Shown here piece by piece: positions 20,888 through 33,590 of a stretch of 64,000 bases of DNA. Origin of the DNA: Leptobrachium leishanense (lineage: Eukaryota; Chordata; Amphibia; Anura; Megophryidae). The stretch is from positions 245,989,721 to 246,053,720 of the forward strand of contig CM019067.1 of NCBI GenBank assembly GCA_009667805.1. Reading direction: 5' to 3'. Made by a program: the position numbers and the translations under genes. Every line of letters begins with the position of its first letter. Within the stretch, counting starts at the first letter, position 1. The notes under the pieces were generated by a model that saw only the letters and a program-made list of their open reading frames with translations, was not told the DNA's origin and searched no databases.

Positions 20888-21800
20888 ATTTTTTACTTCG
20901 TATTAAAAATTAATAATTTTTACTTGTTATTACATAAGCATGATGGAAAGATTCAAACCATCAGTGAATTTTGTCACAAAATCAGAGAGGAATTAAACAG
21001 GCTGTACTCACTCAATTGTAATTTGTGAACTGTTGTAAACAGCCAGGAAGCACATTTTACCCTACTTATTGAGATTTCACTATATAGAGTTAACGAGCTA
21101 ATCATTGCTTTACACTGTTTTTATTGAGTGTGCAATAAGCACAAAATATATTGACTGCTCCTTCCAATCAATAGGTCACGCTGTTTAGCTTTTAGACGCG
21201 TACAAGCCTTACGGAGGTCAGACGACACGCAATACTTTATTAAACAAATAGACCTTTGAAAAAAAAATGTAGTGTACCAAAAAAAGTGAATTCATTTTCC
21301 TTTTATTAAAATATCAAATAAATTACATAAAACAAATGGTACAAGCACACAAGCAGATACAGAATGGGACACAAATGTGAATTGAACTGTAGTGATATGT
21401 TAATTAATGTGCACGTAGTCAAGTAGTATCAATAAACACTTAAAAATGTGCCTCCTCTACCAGACACACGCAAACTAGAAAACACAATAAAAATTACAGG
21501 TTCACGCTCCACGTGAAAATAATCTTCCATGTCCATGGATATCTCCATAATTAGAGAGATACATACAGGTACAATAATACAATCTGTATTAATTATAATG
21601 CCGAAGAAGAACGTCAGGGTCGCAAATATCAACTCACAGTGTTCCGGGCCTTGAATTGAGCTCACGAATGGGTTGTCAGCTCACCCATAAGCCAACATGA
21701 AACTTTTTCAAGGTACCGGGCACCGGTTATGCTCTCTTGCAGGTCCATCAAAATGAAAGACCCAACCGCATGGATGCTTTTTTTTCTAATAAAAAGTATT
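20888..21800. other. Unassigned non-coding DNA
   Basis: About 0.9 kb, A/T-rich, with no credible frame, RNA or transposon terminus seen. Confidence 0.45.
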
Positions 21801-21804
21801 TTAA

Positions 21805-23022
21805 CCCTTTCGCTGCTGAGGCTTTTCCCGCCCCTGTGCTGAGGTCATTTTTACCGGTTTTGCTCATCATGTTTAAACGTGTTTTGAAGGCTTATTTTAG
21901 TATATGACCCAGACATATTATATATCGTTCTTTCCGTCAGACTCGGTAGATTCATAATATGTCATTATTATATGTATACGTTATGTCATGTCTGTATATT
22001 ATAACAAAAAATGCAATAAAATATGTATTTTCAATAATTTACAATGTGTAAAGTGTTTTTTTTCACATTTTAACATGCGAGCAATTGCGGTTATATTTTG
22101 TATGGGGTGCGCTTGTTAAAAAAATTAGAGATGGGGTCTCGTTACATTTTTTTTTGGGGAAAATTACACTATTTTTAACAAACGCACGCATACAAAAATC
22201 GTTAGTGCAGCATCATTGTTCACATTATAATTGAAATGGGAACAATATTGCTGCATTAACAAACCAAAAAAACAAAAAAAAAGTGTTTATTTTTTTTTTA
22301 TAATTTTTTTTTAATTTTTTTTTTTTTTTTTTTTTACAACATTTTTCACTTTCATGTTTGGTATCGTTGGAACGGCCATGCTCTGGCCAATCCAACCATA
22401 CCAAAATTTAACCCCTAGCTGCCACGGATCGGGAGATAGGGAGTTCATTGGAACTCCCTATCTCCACCGTTGGTGGCAGTTAAGGGTTAAGTCCAGGACT
22501 GGCGTCATCGTGCTACGCACGATGACGCCAGTCCTCAGGGGGAGTTCACGGAGGCTTGGCCGACATCCAAGATGTCGGCCAGCTCCGGGAAAGGATCGCG
22601 AACCGGCGCTTTTCAGCGCCGATTCGCGATCCAGCTCCCCAGGGGTTAATGCCAGGCATCATTTGGAAGGGCAGGCTGTGCCCTTCCAAATGATGCCTGG
22701 GTTAACCCCCGCAGAGCCGCCGGTCGGGAGGGAGAGAGGTCCGAAGGACCTCCCCCCCCTCCCTTTCAGGCGCCTCCTCCGCACATGAGGGGGGGCGCCT
22801 GAATTAGGTGTCATCGCGCTGCCGCGATGACACCTAATTCAAGGCGGCTGTGGTCCCGGATGCGCGGCTGACATCGAGGATGTCAGCCCGCACCGGGGGG
22901 GCCAGCGATCGGCCGGAACCCGGCCGAACGCTGACCCCAATGGGAGGACGCGCTCAGCGCGTCCTCCGCATACCAGCGGGAATGCTGAGGACGCGCTCAG
23001 CGCGTCCTCAGCATCCAAGTGG
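21805..23022. mobile_element. piggyBac-like hairpin-chain element, copy B (reverse)
   Basis: TTAA at 21801-21804 and 23023-23026. The left end CCCTTTCGCTGCTGAG matches both ends of copy A; the right end has drifted to 'catccaagtgg'. The order of parts is the mirror of copy A: A/T-rich part first (21840-22340), then hairpins at 22351-22405, 22410-22490, 22495-22535, 22558-22582, 22593-22632, 22644-22706 and 22801-22840. Several stems differ from copy A at both paired positions. A 144-codon frame at 22354-22788 simply runs through the hairpins and is not a gene. Confidence 0.8.
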
Positions 23023-23026
23023 TTAA

Positions 23027-23536
23027 AGGAGCAAAGGAATACACCTCAAACCAGGTGATATACAGTAGAGTATTAAATAGTTCAATGTATAGTACACTCA
23101 GGATCTATTCTTCTGGATACTCATTGATTAACATCCTCTATGCCAGTAGAATCTGTGTTGATGTGTTTCTCGTCAAGATTCCAACTTTACTCACTGGTAG
23201 GTTTCTTATAACCTGCGTTCTAGGTGCTGGCTCACTGCCTGTACTTTGCTTTCAGAAGAAAGGGAGCTACTGTAGAAAAAGTATCATCAGAAACTAAAGC
23301 TCTCAGTTATGCAATGGCATCCAGGACCCTTGAAAACCAATGATCATCATCTTAATTCTATAAAGAATCCTCATCCATTCACCTTTTTAATCATCCTCAC
23401 AAAGTTACTCTGACAGCAAAACATGGTTATTTTGGATATTGCACCAGAGCCCCTTGGCATCCAGGGATCATCAGTTATTTTAGCACCTGCAAAGATTCTA
23501 GTGAATTCTACCCCTAAAGAACTTCGTAGTGATTCT
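23027..23536. other. Unassigned non-coding DNA
   Basis: A 92-codon frame at 23019-23297 has no motif and begins inside the preceding transposon. Nothing else recognised. Confidence 0.45.
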
Positions 23537-23832
23537 TAGAAACATAGAAACATAGAAAAATGTCGGCAGATAAGAACCTTTCGGCCCATCTAGTCTGCCC
23601 AATTACATGGATACTTGACCTGGATTTATCTTTTGTTTAGGATAGCCTTATGCCTATCCCATGCTTGCTTAAATTCAATTACTGTTTTGGCCTCTACCAC
23701 TTCAACTGGAAGACTGTTCCATGTATCCACCACCCTCTCAGTAAAATAATGCTTCCTATGTTCTTCTAGGACATACTTGTCTCTCTGTGTACAATTGCTG
23801 TTTAAGGCTTGGCCAGACACCCTACAATCTCT
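23537..23832 (-). pseudogene. CR1-like LINE 3' end, reverse
   Basis: On the minus strand the frame ends with RKHYFTERVVDTWNSLPVEV and IEFKQAWDRHKAILNKR, the C-terminus of the reverse-transcriptase ORF, followed by about 90 bases of 3' UTR and a tail of repeated 'tttctatg'. Identical C-terminal coding sequence is at 45900-46018. Homology is lost upstream of about 23775, so the copy is 5'-truncated, the usual outcome of target-primed reverse transcription. The CR1 assignment is by motif recall; a related Rex1/L2 clade is possible. Confidence 0.72.
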
Positions 23833-25201
23833 TAAATTCTTTCATTTTGTAAAATATATTTCAGATTTGTATCAGCAAATGCTCAACAAACCATAATTCT
23901 CAACATGAAACAATATTTTTAGCTATTACCAGACATAATAATTGCCATGGTTGATCTATCAATGAAGACAATGCCTTTTTTTTGAGTCACGTATTCAAAT
24001 TTTGGTATCGCCCATGTTTGACTGCTATATTTTTCTAACGGTGGAAGCTCGTTGTATCTAATTAGCATGTGACCCAACATGGGCATAACTGGTGGACTGT
24101 TGCCCAGGCAAGTGGTCTACTCTTCAGACCATCTGGCTACTTAATAATATAGCAAAGCCTTACATGGCTAATCTTGGTCTAATCTATGTGGTGATCATCC
24201 CTACCAATAAAAACGCCTAGGTCATCCATGGTCTCGTCCCCAGCCATTATGGCTCACTGAGATTTTCTCCGGTTTGCCGACAGTCTGACTGCAAGACAAA
24301 GGTAGTGGCTTACCCAACGCATTTCACAATTCACCAGATTTATGTTTTCCAGATGAAATTCAGTGTGAAATATAAAAAGGAATGTTAAGAAGGGAAATCA
24401 TTATTTTACTCTTAAAAGCAGTATAAAGTGCAACAAGGCCAAGTAAACGAGTACCCTACATCTGATTTGAGGATGATGCTTCACATTAGCAATGCTCGGA
24501 ACCTCAAATAAAAGTTTCAATCAAAATCCACAGTACGATTCTTAAGTGCATTAGCTTGTAAAACGCAAGCTGCTTTTATACTGAGAAAATAAATGGAAGC
24601 AGCCGTCGCTCCCTTTTTTTTCTCCTTTACTCTTTCTCAGGCTTCATAATTCTAATGAAAAAGTCTGCATGAGAAGCTGCAATTTTCCAGACATATGCTA
24701 TTAATTACCTGGAAAACATGTCGCATTTGCAATGGGAACAGACTAACAGTTGCTTAATGCAAATTATTACTCCTGGCTGCTGTATCTGGCACCATTATAA
24801 AAATGAACTTCAAAAAAGGGAGAGAGATAGGGGGAGAAAGGTATTTCAATAAAACCACTATGAGTTCATTCAAGCCACTGTATCCTTGACTTTTACAGAG
24901 TCGTGGGCTCAACTGATTGACAGTGTTATTTATATAGGCACTTCAGTCTGGTGACAGTATTAGTTTCCTGTTTAATTTGCTGTTATTTGTCCATTAATAA
25001 TTACGACAAAGAAAAGTAAATTAAATTGTATTTTTTTCTCACCCGACGCCTAACCCAATAGAGTTTTTTCTGTTAATTGATATTCTCCTGCCACAGTTTT
25101 AATTTAATATTTCAATGAATCCAGTAGAAAAGCCAAACCTAGAATTCTTAAAGGCAATAACTATTCTGTTCTTTGAGGCATTGAATGGGCTATATAAACT
25201 T
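23833..25201. other. Unassigned DNA; possible conserved element 24590-25180
   Basis: No gene or transposon terminus. 24590-24800 has homeobox-type TAATTA and octamer-like ATGCAAAT sites (near 24703 and 24757), low repeat content and no counterpart elsewhere in the window. This suggests a candidate regulatory conserved element, unproven without alignment. Confidence 0.35.
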
Positions 25202-25204
25202 TAA

Positions 25205-25385
25205 CAGGGTTATCAGAGAGAGGTGAAAACCAGGAGAATGACTGGAGAAGTGAAAATTCTAGGTCAAAATAGCCGATTTGGAAAGTGAGATAAATGGGAG
25301 AATTTTTCTGGTTTGGCTATTTTGACCTAGAATTTTCACTTCTCCAGTCATTCTCCTGGTTTTCACCTCTCTCTGAATAACCCTG
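25205..25385. mobile_element. Palindromic MITE, copy 3
   Basis: 181 bp with the CAGGGTTAT and ATAACCCTG ends. Both arms read AGAAGTGAAAATTC where copy 1 and copy 4 read AGAATGGAAAATTC, and both arms read GAAAACCAGG where others read GAAAAGCAGG. The changes are therefore mirrored between arms. The left terminus has lost one T. Flanks are TAA (left) and TAT (right). Confidence 0.82.
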
Positions 25386-25513
25386 TATGAGGAAAGGGGT
25401 TTAAAATCCTATATTCTTATTGCAGAAATCAATTATTAAGCACCTTTATTTTTCTCCAGTGAGTTGAGGGAGTAAATATAACGAATAAGGATCTCAGAAT
25501 CTATAGCCCTATA

Positions 25514-27129
<1,616 letters not shown>

Positions 27130-27131
27130 TA

Positions 27132-27600
27132 CGTTGTGGCCCATTGATAAGTCCCTCCCAAATCATTTATTCTACAAGAGGCAATAAGAAAAACTATGTG
27201 AAGAAGGGGGGTGACATGGTGAACCCATTATTGATCTTTGATGAAATGTTATATTTAAAACATACCAATTTAGGGTTTTTTTTGGTATGTTTTACTCCTG
27301 ACATGAGACCTAATACTGACATTTTATATGCCACCCAAATATAGGAAGAATTAAGTGCGGTATTGGTATAAATTTTATTTATTTTTAACTACTGAGCAAA
27401 CCATGTCATATTTGCCGATGTCCCCAACATGTTTTTTGTTTTTTTTTACAAAGAGGATACTGTTTGATGCAGGATATTATTAAACCCACCATTGCGTCCC
27501 TGAGCCGAAAAAGAAGCAGAAAGCTGTGTATTGGCATCTGGGTAGGACTTAGGACCTAACTGAAGAGGTATAACTTGACATGGCGGGTGAGCTTAATGGT
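27132..27600. other. Unassigned non-coding DNA
   Basis: A/T-rich with a T-run near 27430; nothing recognised. Confidence 0.45.
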
Positions 27601-27604
27601 TTAA

Positions 27605-27769
27605 CGGCCATTCACTTCCAAGTGATTTAGTAAAAAAAATACCCACTATCAATAAGAAGTGTTTTATTGGAAAATCATTTTAATTAATTATATGTAAGAA
27701 ATATTTGGGAATATTACCAATGTATTGCGTACTGTAATAACATGTTTGACAAGCAGATGTAGCCAGGGG
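27605..27769. mobile_element. TTAA MITE left-end fragment (CACTxCCAAGTGA family)
   Basis: Follows TTAA at 27601-27604 and reads CGGCCATTCACTTCCAAGTG, then 'aagaaatatttgggaatatt', as in the 13076 copy. It stops where the next TTAA element begins at 27770, so its right half is missing. Confidence 0.6.
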
Positions 27770-27773
27770 TTAA

Positions 27774-28447
27774 AAGGACACTACCACCAAAAAATGAAAT
27801 GTTCTTATTTTGTGTATTTTATGTATTTTTTTTTACCTGATGATATCATACATATACTTTGATTTTCTATTCTATGTTTAGGTAAGATAATATTTTGCTC
27901 TATTTGTGTCAATGGGTGCATCCATTGTGTGATATTTAGTGTTGTAAACTGCCCCCCACAGTATCTTTACATCATTTGCTCCTCACTGTGTGGCTTTGAC
28001 CATAGAATGGAGTCTATAGGTCAGATAGTCGACTCACGTCATTGTATTGTGTGGGATGTATTCAAAAGATATCATCAGGGGTTAGATTAGATGTCTTTTA
28101 AGCTCCCTGTCATATTTCATTCAGCTGCCATCTCTTATCTCGGATAGTTTAGCGAACACAATATTCCGCCTTCAGTCTTATCTAAACATTCACTCCTTTA
28201 CTCCATTGACTGTTAAATACTGTAGAAACTAACTCACAGATGTAAAGTAAAACCTTTTTACAGATTTTGGTAAATGTTGCATCATGTGAAATATTCACGA
28301 AATGGAAACAGGAGATAAAAACCTAAATGTATTTCTCCTTTTTACATGCAATTACTTCGAACAAAGAAAAACCAGCAGCATATGTTTTATAAAGTGATTT
28401 AATGCACAAGTAATCTAGTTACAGCTTATGTAAGTGGTAGTGTCCCT
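27774..28447. mobile_element. TTAA element (AAGGGACACTACCAC ends), 674 bp
   Basis: TTAA at 27770-27773 and 28448-28451. Left end AAGGACACTACCACC; the right end complement is AAGGGACACTACCACTTAC. No coding capacity. TTAAAGGGACACTA-type termini are common in amphibian and fish MITEs. Superfamily (piggyBac or Kolobok) unresolved. Confidence 0.68.
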
Positions 28448-28451
28448 TTAA

Positions 28452-29864
28452 GTAAACTAAAAACCACCGGTTTTGTTCTGGCGTGGGTTTAGGGGATACA
28501 AAGTGCAGATGACAATTTTTGGTATATTTTATGTATGAAGTGGCGTGCCGAACTGATTTTTATGTCAAAAACAACATTAATTTGATTCTATCCTTTTATT
28601 GAAAAGAAATAAGTCACATAAAATGTCTTTACAAATGTTCAATCTCAAAAATATATTTTGTGTCCATAGAAGACTACCCCCAAAATAAATAAACATACAA
28701 TTTACCAAAATAAAACTGTTAAAAAGCATTTAAAAATGATCAAACGACCTATATCCCAGTATAGAAGAGAAAACATGTGAAATTGTACTTATACTGTATC
28801 GTAATGTGGTTGACCTTCCCCTGTATTACAACTGCTTTGATATACAGTTTCATTCAACATCTATATGCGATACAGAGAAACAACTGATTTAAAATGAGTC
28901 GTATGTATCACACGCGCTTATCTATATGAAAAATTAAATAAAAGTAGTTTTTCTCCGCTTTCCTGAAGGTTATGTATGCAATCCGTAGCACTGAGTTATC
29001 TTATAACATTAGCGCACAATACGATTTAGCTTAATTGCTTTGACTTATATTTCTTTCATTCACCTATGTTGTAAATTGTGATTCTTAGCTTAACTGTTAA
29101 AATGTATTGTCTCTGCGAGGAAGAGAACCGTCATCAAATTATCACTTTTCAGGACACAAGTCTCGGAACTCCTTCATCACCAGAGCAGACAAGGTTATTA
29201 ATGTGTCCATCAAAGAAGGTGTCTGAATATGGATAGGGAGCACAGAATTTTGGCACTTTCAAGTTATTCCAAAGGAAATGTAAGAGGGAGAAGAGAAAAA
29301 AAAGTGGGATAGTATATTACTCTCAGCTTTTAACAGTTCAAACCAGAAACTTAGCGCTAGTAATGCGAGAGCCCTGGATCAGGCGCCAAGTGGATAAGAC
29401 TGTAGACAGAGAGGCCAAACTCACTGATATTTGCCAGCACCTGCAGATAGGAGGCGAATAATTGGAACATGTAGGGGAAAAAAAAGGGTTGTTAGATGTC
29501 AGTATTTTGTAAGAGTCTCTGGCAGGGGCTCCTGCAAGGAATTTAATCAGCAGAGTTGTTTAAACTGGGCTTTGAACACAGCCCAGGGCTGCTAGTAATG
29601 AACTTCATATCATTTACAACTCCTGTTTGCTGACGACATTCAATTTGTTAATTGTACAGCTGGAGATAGAAATGAGATAGGAAAGTGACGATTGTTTTCT
29701 GTATGCGTGAGTGTGCATGTGTGTCTGTTTTCTGTGTGTAAGTTTGAGTGTGTGTCTCTTTTTTCTTGAAGCTAAATGTTTCCTTACATTTTCGTAATTA
29801 ACTCCAGCAAGAGGTACTTACAGATTAAGGACCGACAAAAAAAAAAAAACATTGAAAAACCTTT
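28452..29864. other. Unassigned DNA; possible conserved element 28980-29700
   Basis: No gene or transposon terminus found. 29130-29290 and 29520-29700 are single-copy, balanced in composition and contain the inverted motif 'gggctttgaacacagccc' near 29570. A T/G-rich simple stretch lies at 29705-29765. A conserved regulatory element is possible but untested. Confidence 0.35.
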
Positions 29865-30770
29865 AGGCTGGCGGTCCACTGGGTCCGTATTTGTGCGATG
29901 GTGCGGTCATCCGATATTGTCTGAAGTCGTCCGACCGATCCCACAACATGGAGGTGAATCAGCCCTTCTCCACTGTATCCAACCACCATCGGATGACTTC
30001 AGACATTTTTTTGCGACTACAGCAGATTAGTGATCATTCCCATTTCAATGGGATTTATCGGACGATGCCTGGCTGATCTAATAGAATTTACATGAAAAAG
30101 ATGAATTATATAGTTAAACCGCCATGCCGCGGCAGGGAAATTGCCCATAGAGAAGTAATTCAGTTAGACAGCCCATAAGATTAAATGTAAAAGAATATTT
30201 TCTATGTAATTCTTTTTTTTTTATTCATCCTTTTATTTTTTTCATCTGCAGCAAAAAGCCTTTTTTACCAGTTACTTAAATAAAAATAGAAAATCAGTAA
30301 CTGGTTTTAAGTATTTTTTTCTGGATTTTTTTAAGCAAAATTTTGGGTTCCCACTTTTTTTAAAAAAAACACACTAGGGTTTTTTTCTCTCCCGAACGTG
30401 GCTTACTTTTTTTTTTCTTTTTTCTTCAGACGGCTGCATTCAGCGTTGCTGTCCTTGGTGCTGAAAGCTATTTCAGCACCAGGGACATGGGGTTTATCCC
30501 CCTGCAGCCTTCAGTGAGGTTTTATTTTAAATTTTTCACCTTTGGCTGCATTCTAAACCCTCAATATCACCAAGGACAGGGATTTTTTTCTCCACGCAGC
30601 GTTTTTTTTTCCCAGCAGTGTTTTTTTTTTCCATTCGACAGCCTGTTCATCGGCCGACCTGGATCATTCACAGACGCGTCCATTGGATGACACTGATCTG
30701 CCGACAGTGTTGTCCGTAGACGGACAAACAAGTTGGCTGTCCGACTACGGACCCAGTGGATGGCCGGCCT
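29865..30770. mobile_element. AGGCTGGCGGTCCACTGG foldback element
   Basis: Left end AGGCTGGCGGTCCACTGGGT; the right end complement is AGGCCGGCCATCCACTGGGT, matching at about 19 of 23 positions. Inside both ends is 'ccgatc/gtccga' material, with T-rich filler. The frames here (60-84 codons) carry no motifs. A clear target duplication is not visible. The termini resemble those of the 36660-37130 element in beginning (T)AGGCT. Confidence 0.6.
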
Positions 30771-30968
30771 AATTATATTGCCCTCTACTTGACATTATTA
30801 TGACAGGTTATACTCAGCCATTACATTTCTATCAATCAGGAATCGACAGAAGCAAACAAGTAGTTATCAGTTTACGTAACTGGAAAAAGGTAAAAGTAAA
30901 GAAAATATTCATCATTTTAATTTTACATGTATTTGTAAAAAAAAAAAAATACCAGGACGGTTAAATAC

Positions 30969-31475
30969 TTACATAGTAATATAGGTTGAAAAAAGGACCA
31001 AAAGAAGGAAAAAACCCACTTGGTGCATTTTCCAATTGTGCCCAAAAAGGAGAAAAAAAATCCTTCTTGGTTCTAGAATGGCAATCATATTTGTCCCTGC
31101 ATTAACAAGCAATGCATTGAAAATTTGAATTCTTATATCTGTTTTTAGCATACTTTGCCAGGAATGCATCCACAACCTTTTTGAAGGCATCAATTGAACT
31201 GGATAAAACAGAATCTTTATGACAAGAATTCCCTGTTTTGATTGTTCATACTGTAAAAAAACTATTTCTAATCAACAAAATCTTTCCCCCAGTTGCAGTT
31301 GATGGCCTCCTGTCATTTGTACAGTCTTGTTAATGAACAGGTCACCAGAGAGCTCTTTGATATTGTCCTTGTATTAAACATTTTACATTTTTGATTCTAT
31401 AATATTTTAGACTAGTTCTTCAATAGTGAAGGAGTAGAAATACAATTTTGCCACAGGCAACATGTTAGCTATTAT
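30969..31475 (-). repeat. CR1-like LINE 3' region, reverse, decayed
   Basis: The minus-strand end reads 'tttttcaacctatattac' and 'tatgtaagt', the same layout as the 3' end at 38172 ('ccacctgtgtaactatg'). Landmarks shared with that copy, in the same order: 'gaaaaaaaatccttcttgg..ctagaatggc', then 'aatgcatcc..ttttt', then 'ttaatgaacaggt'. It represents the 3' untranslated part of a CR1-type element; no open frame survives. Confidence 0.55.
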
Positions 31476-31530
31476 TTTAAATGCATTATCTAGACATTCT
31501 GCTGCTGATATAACCTAGAATTTTTGACTA

Positions 31531-31905
31531 GACACATGACACTCGGCTCTTTCCTTCATCCCCCACATTCAGCCTCTTTCCTCCTCCTGCAGCTACAAAC
31601 TACGTAATATTTCCAGAATTCGGCCATTTCTTACCGCTGACCCCACAAAACAATTCATCCACGCCCTTGTAATCTCCTGACTTGACTATTGTAATGATCT
31701 TCCAGCTGGACTCCCTCTCTCCCACCTCTCCCCCTACAATGCATTCTGAATGCTTTTGCCAGGCTCATCCACCTCACCCGCTGCTCAGTCTCTGCTGCTC
31801 CTCTCTGCGAAACCCTTCACTAGCTCCACATCCACTGCAGAATTTAATTCAAAATCCTTACCCTGACCTACAAAGCTCTTAGTAACTCAGCAATGGGAAA
31901 TTGAG
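31531..31905 (+). pseudogene. L2-like LINE reverse transcriptase fragment
   Basis: The plus strand reads HALVIS-stop-LDYCNDLPAGLPLSHL, where the stop is TGA at 31678-31680 in place of the arginine expected in the SRLDYCNxLLAGLP motif of L2-type reverse transcriptases. Downstream are blocks that look like the following thumb region ('ccttcactagctccacatcc', 'ttcaaaatccttaccctgac'). Frameshifts are present. This is a dead, truncated copy. Confidence 0.65.
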
Positions 31906-31974
31906 AAAAGCTGTAATTTACTTGTTTTACATGAGAATACTGATGGTACCCTGTTCAACATTGTTTGTATCAAC

Positions 31975-32215
31975 TTTACTTATATGTTGAGAAGTGTAGG
32001 ACCGAAGTAAAAATCATCCACGGTTGACTTGACCTTTTGCTAAGCTTTTGCTTTGACCTGCAGCCAGGTAAACTTCTCTTCAACAGCCTTGATATCGTCA
32101 TGAAGGGTATGTCGCCAGGAGCCACTGGGTCTGCCTCTCCTGCGTTGTCGTTGGGAATTCCAATTGAGCACTTGCCATTGTTGAATATTGCTTCTGTGGA
32201 TAGTTGACGTTCAGT
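31975..32215 (-). pseudogene. Non-LTR retrotransposon C-terminal fragment
   Basis: On the minus strand one frame reads RQRRRGRPSGSWRHTLHDDI and KAVEEKFTWLQVKAKA before a stop, then KVKSTVDDFYF. This resembles the C-terminal tail R-x-RGRPxxTWRRT...LTW of several non-LTR retrotransposon polyproteins, placed after the reverse transcriptase. The block sits next to a SINE (32258). The clade cannot be fixed and the match is by motif recall only. Confidence 0.4.
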
Positions 32216-32257
32216 GTAGTTGTAACAGAGGAATTTTTTTTATCATTGTTAGCAACC

Positions 32258-32458
32258 GGCTGGGTGGAGTAGAGGTAACATCACTACTCCGCGTGGAGAG
32301 AGCCTGTGGAGGCATGGGTTTGATCCCAGCAAGAGCACCTCTCCAGTAAGTGTCCTTGGGCAAGACACCTAACGGTACATACTCGCCACCCAGGACATAC
32401 TTGAAAATGAGAGAAATCTCAATGTAACCTTCCTGGTAAAATCCTTTCTCAACTACAG
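32258..32458 (+). mobile_element. tRNA-derived SINE, copy 2 (forward)
   Basis: Begins GGCTGGGTGGAGTAGAGGTA (A box) with the B box GGGTTTGATCCC at 32315-32326, followed by TCCTTGGGCAAGACACCTAA and ending 'cttcctggtaaaatcctttc'. It is the complement of the copy at 15641-15848 with a modest number of differences. Transcription would come from the internal polymerase III promoter; mobilisation would need a LINE partner in trans. Confidence 0.72.
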
Positions 32459-33590
32459 TGATTTTCACTGCTACAACGGTGATGAGCTCTCGATGAGAGC
32501 TGATTACGGCTTTTAGGGTTGCACTATGCCATCCTGTTCAGAGGGATAAGTCAGTACTTTGAGACCACACCCAGAGGAGAACAGAGGTAGGACAATTTAC
32601 ACTGAATGGGCACAGTGCCTGGATTATCCCTTTAATAGCTCCAGAAGGCTTCTGATAGATTACATGGTTGAATGTGTACAGCCACCTTCTATTATATTTC
32701 ATCCTAGGGGATCATTTAATTCATTTTTTGTTCTGGCAGTTCTAAAACACCTAAATTATCCTGGGTATTTTGTGGCAAATAGTCTAGCGGACAGAATTTG
32801 ACAGATTATGACATCATGTTCTGGTAACCCCACCACGTGCTGAAAAGCCAAGGCTTCTGCTGTTGAGAATGGACATAATGTGTAGAGCAAGCTCGCTGCC
32901 TCTCAAGGACACAACATGCTATCTTAGATTAGCGAATGCTCTACTTTAATTTGATATGATTGATGGCTCCACATTATAGCTGATGCACCAGAAACTATAT
33001 ATGTGCAGAGTCATCAATCATCACAGATAATCACTACTGTAAGGGCCAGCACGCATAGATCTTCTGTAGAAGTTGCCATTAGAAAAGCGTTTAAGAAAAG
33101 ATTAAATTTAAAGCCATCAGACAGCAACGTGCTGTGGGAAACAAGAATGCAATGTTTATTCATGTTTGTTTTAGTTTGTCAGGAATTCTGACATTTTCTG
33201 TAATTCCGATCTGCACTCGCTGAATAACAATCCATTAACAGTGAACATAATTAAAATACTATAAACAGGGATGAAGACTTTTTGTGGTTGCATAATAATT
33301 GTTAAAAATAATTAGCAGTATGCTCTACCAAATTGGTTCCTATTCACGCTGTCACATACTTCTTTGCTGTTTCCTCCTAGAAGAAAAATATCATGGGTAG
33401 TGTCTTGCTCTTGAATTTTTCCATTGCTTTGTCTCTTTAAATATATGCCATTTAACACTGGACATTGCCATCAACTTAAAAAATAGAAGTTGGAGGAGAT
33501 ACAGATAATGACAGACATAAAAAAATATGATTTATGGTACAGCAAATCAGAAAAGCCAAAGTTTTGACATGTTGCTCTGGGTGCTGTGAT
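32459..33590. other. Unassigned non-coding DNA
   Basis: No credible frame, RNA or transposon terminus recognised in 1.1 kb. Confidence 0.45.

Noticed and set aside
22354..22788. 144-codon frame in copy B
   Set aside because: Runs through palindromic hairpins of a TTAA element; a similar frame is on the opposite strand of copy A. Composition artefact.
32258..32340. tRNA gene
   Set aside because: A and B boxes are present, but the cloverleaf stems do not form and the segment continues into a SINE body.
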